Source: Photobacterium aquae
GTDB taxonomy: Bacteria > Pseudomonadota > Gammaproteobacteria > Enterobacterales > Vibrionaceae
NCBI RefSeq assembly: GCF_001029445.1
Contig: NZ_LDOT01000014.1
Location: 97,963-161,962, forward strand
Length of the DNA stretch: 64,000 bases
Direction: 5' to 3'
Under the pieces are notes generated by a model. That model searched no databases, had not been told where the DNA came from, and saw nothing but the letters and a program-made list of their open reading frames with translations. Each line of letters begins with the position of its first letter. The first letter of the stretch is position 1. Shown here piece by piece: positions 62,722 to 64,000 of the stretch. A program made the translations under genes and the position numbers.

Positions 62722-63987
62722 TTGGATTTGGAAAACAATGATTTGAAAGTTGCACTAGATTATAGGCAACAACTGCAGGAAAAATCTCACAAGGACGTTA
62801 TTGTTAGTGATTCTGTACTTGAAGGGCTAAAAGCTCATCTAGATTTAGTTTTTCCTAATAAAAAGGAAGAAGATCAATTTGCCATTGATGCACTAAGAAA
62901 GCTTCTATCTGAAATCCATGGTTCTGAATATGAAATAACGACTGTAGCAATTAAGGAAGCAATTCAAGCTGCCGGCATTGATGAAAATAGCCCTTTAATT
63001 GGTTTGTTAACTACTATTGAAACTAGTGATTATGACGACTTTGGAACCGCCTTTTTTTCTCAAACGTATTCTAAATCCATAACCCAAGCGTGTAATGAAT
63101 TAGGTTATAACCTCCGAAGTGGGTTTACTATTGGTGTTGTTGACCGTTCAGGTTTGCAGGCGGAACAAGCACCAGTGTGGATGACAGAAGCAAGCGTCAT
63201 AAATATTACGACTGAGCTGCTCATTGTTATTAATCGCCTATCGAAGTTGTTAGCTAAAAGTATGGCATTTGATATGGTAGAGGGAAGTCAGTATCAACTA
63301 TCGTCTAGCATTGATAAATATAAAAAAAAGTTACTAGAAGATCCTTCTCTTCAACGTGAATGGAGTATGTTCTTTGCGGAGTGTGGTTATAATCCACATA
63401 GACCACCGAAGGGAGAGAGAGTCTCTTTGAGCAATGATTATGACCAAAGCTGTTTTGTTGATTTTAGCGATTCAATTCTCTATTTCATCTTAGGTCACGA
63501 ATGTGGGCATCATATAGCAGAGCACTCATTAGGAGGTATTGCTGGTGCTGATTCCCTAGGAGATACCGAGGAATATAAAGAAGAAAAAGAAGCTGACATG
63601 TTGGGCTGTCATATCGCAATGCATATGGGAAACAATCCGAGTGAACCGAACTGGTTTTCAGCTATTAATCTTGGTGCAACGTGTATTTTAAAAGTAACGG
63701 AATTAATACAGAGAAGTAATCATATTCTCAAAAAGGGGGAAGAAACTGTCGATTTTCAAGTGAACTCTGCTCATCCTCCACTAGAAGAGAGACTCGAACT
63801 AATAAAATGGTTTGTAGGGTTATATTATGATCATGGTCCTGCCGAAGCGGTTATCTTAAAAATGCACCGTATTATGATTGAGTTATTGGAGTTTATTTGG
63901 GGTAATGTCAGTGTGTTTATCCAAGATTTACATACCAAAGGTCATAGACCTGAGGCTTCAGACAATCAATGGTTACCTGATTTATAA
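62722..63987 (+). CDS. Orphan zinc metallopeptidase (HExxH, M48-like), TTG start
   Basis: 421 residues, no signal peptide and no membrane helix. The HExxH motif is ILGHECGHHIAEHS (His259, Glu260, His263). A third-ligand motif EKEADMLGCHIAMH (Glu288 of ExxAD) comes 25 residues later, and AHPPLEERLELI near residue 350 is typical of M48-type gluzincins. The first ~250 residues are helical and unrecognised. HtpX-like membrane segments are missing. The start is TTG with AGGAG 7 bases upstream. The gene is visibly richer in A+T than its neighbours, suggesting horizontal origin. Likely a cytoplasmic regulatory or defence-type protease; that is inference. The window ends 13 bases after its stop. Confidence 0.75.
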   Translation: MDLENNDLKVALDYRQQLQEKSHKDVIVSDSVLEGLKAHLDLVFPNKKEEDQFAIDALRKLLSEIHGSEYEITTVAIKEAIQAAGIDENSPLIGLLTTIETSDYDDFGTAFFSQTYSKSITQACNELGYNLRSGFTIGVVDRSGLQAEQAPVWMTEASVINITTELLIVINRLSKLLAKSMAFDMVEGSQYQLSSSIDKYKKKLLEDPSLQREWSMFFAECGYNPHRPPKGERVSLSNDYDQSCFVDFSDSILYFILGHECGHHIAEHSLGGIAGADSLGDTEEYKEEKEADMLGCHIAMHMGNNPSEPNWFSAINLGATCILKVTELIQRSNHILKKGEETVDFQVNSAHPPLEERLELIKWFVGLYYDHGPAEAVILKMHRIMIELLEFIWGNVSVFIQDLHTKGHRPEASDNQWLPDL

Positions 63988-64000
63988 CACATATGAGCCT

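Noticed and set aside
1..64000. CRISPR array, tRNA, rRNA, prophage or insertion sequence
   Set aside because: No regularly spaced repeats, transposase or integrase genes, phage structural genes or recognisable tRNA/rRNA sequences were seen on either strand.

Overview
The window looks like a chromosomal segment of a marine gammaproteobacterium of the Vibrionaceae (Vibrio/Photobacterium/Grimontia-like). This rests on gene content: a Vibrio-type ArfA, the msrPQ, pqiABC and Lpp proteins, two BCCT osmolyte carriers, a periplasmic LigE-type DNA ligase, a cNMP-CBS-DUF294 protein paired with a DnaQ-like exonuclease, and a phhAB/hmgA cluster. Genus assignment is inference from family resemblance; no search was run. 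Protein-coding density is high. I see no tRNA, rRNA, CRISPR array, prophage or insertion sequence.

Layout. 1-3953: end of a leucine/isovalerate (liu) catabolic operon, with isovaleryl-CoA dehydrogenase (partial), methylcrotonyl-CoA carboxylase beta subunit, methylglutaconyl-CoA hydratase and HMG-CoA lyase. The biotin-carrying alpha subunit is absent from its usual place. 3955-9994: small unknowns, a barrel-like exported protein, a YdjM-like membrane hydrolase with a LexA-like box, and the DUF294/exonuclease pair. 10667-13988: two convergent BCCT transporters. 14431-24921: patatin-like lipase, two unknowns, msrPQ, a MATE pump, an exported amidohydrolase with a CRP-like site, Mn-type SOD behind a Fur-like box, arfA with a hairpin over its stop codon, and a serine hydrolase. 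25444-34597: MaoC-like hydratase with an N-terminal extension, LigE-type ligase, an amino-acid-type chemoreceptor, a PepSY/response-regulator/kinase operon and a PF09818-type ATPase. 34745-40822: a PAS chemoreceptor, then a hybrid kinase divergent from a small PstS-like protein and an outer-membrane barrel. 40902-47433: NupC, a ROK sugar kinase and pqiABC. 47750-54409: phenylalanine/tyrosine degradation, with phhAB divergent from hmgA-fah-maiA-acetoacetyl-CoA synthetase and a TyrR-like box between them. 54470-58338: a His-rich G3E (COG0523) GTPase followed by a TldD/TldE protease pair. 58626-62267: Lpp, small unknowns, cytochrome b561-YceI and a DUF2076-like protein. 62722-63987: an AT-rich, TTG-initiated HExxH metallopeptidase behind a repeat-rich leader.

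How it fits together. The liu operon and the Phe/Tyr pathway both end in acetoacetate, and the acetoacetyl-CoA synthetase at the end of the aromatic operon would activate acetoacetate from either. Several single genes carry recognisable regulatory sites that match their function: LexA with ydjM, Fur with sodA, CRP with nupC and the amidohydrolase, TyrR with phhA/hmgA.

The best candidates for under-described biology are: the hybrid-kinase/PstS-like/barrel module; the G3E GTPase beside a zinc-type TldD pair; the orphan HExxH peptidase with its palindromic leader; and the arfA 3' hairpin. No clear defence island or otherwise wholly new multi-gene system is visible. All site calls were made by eye and need motif scoring.
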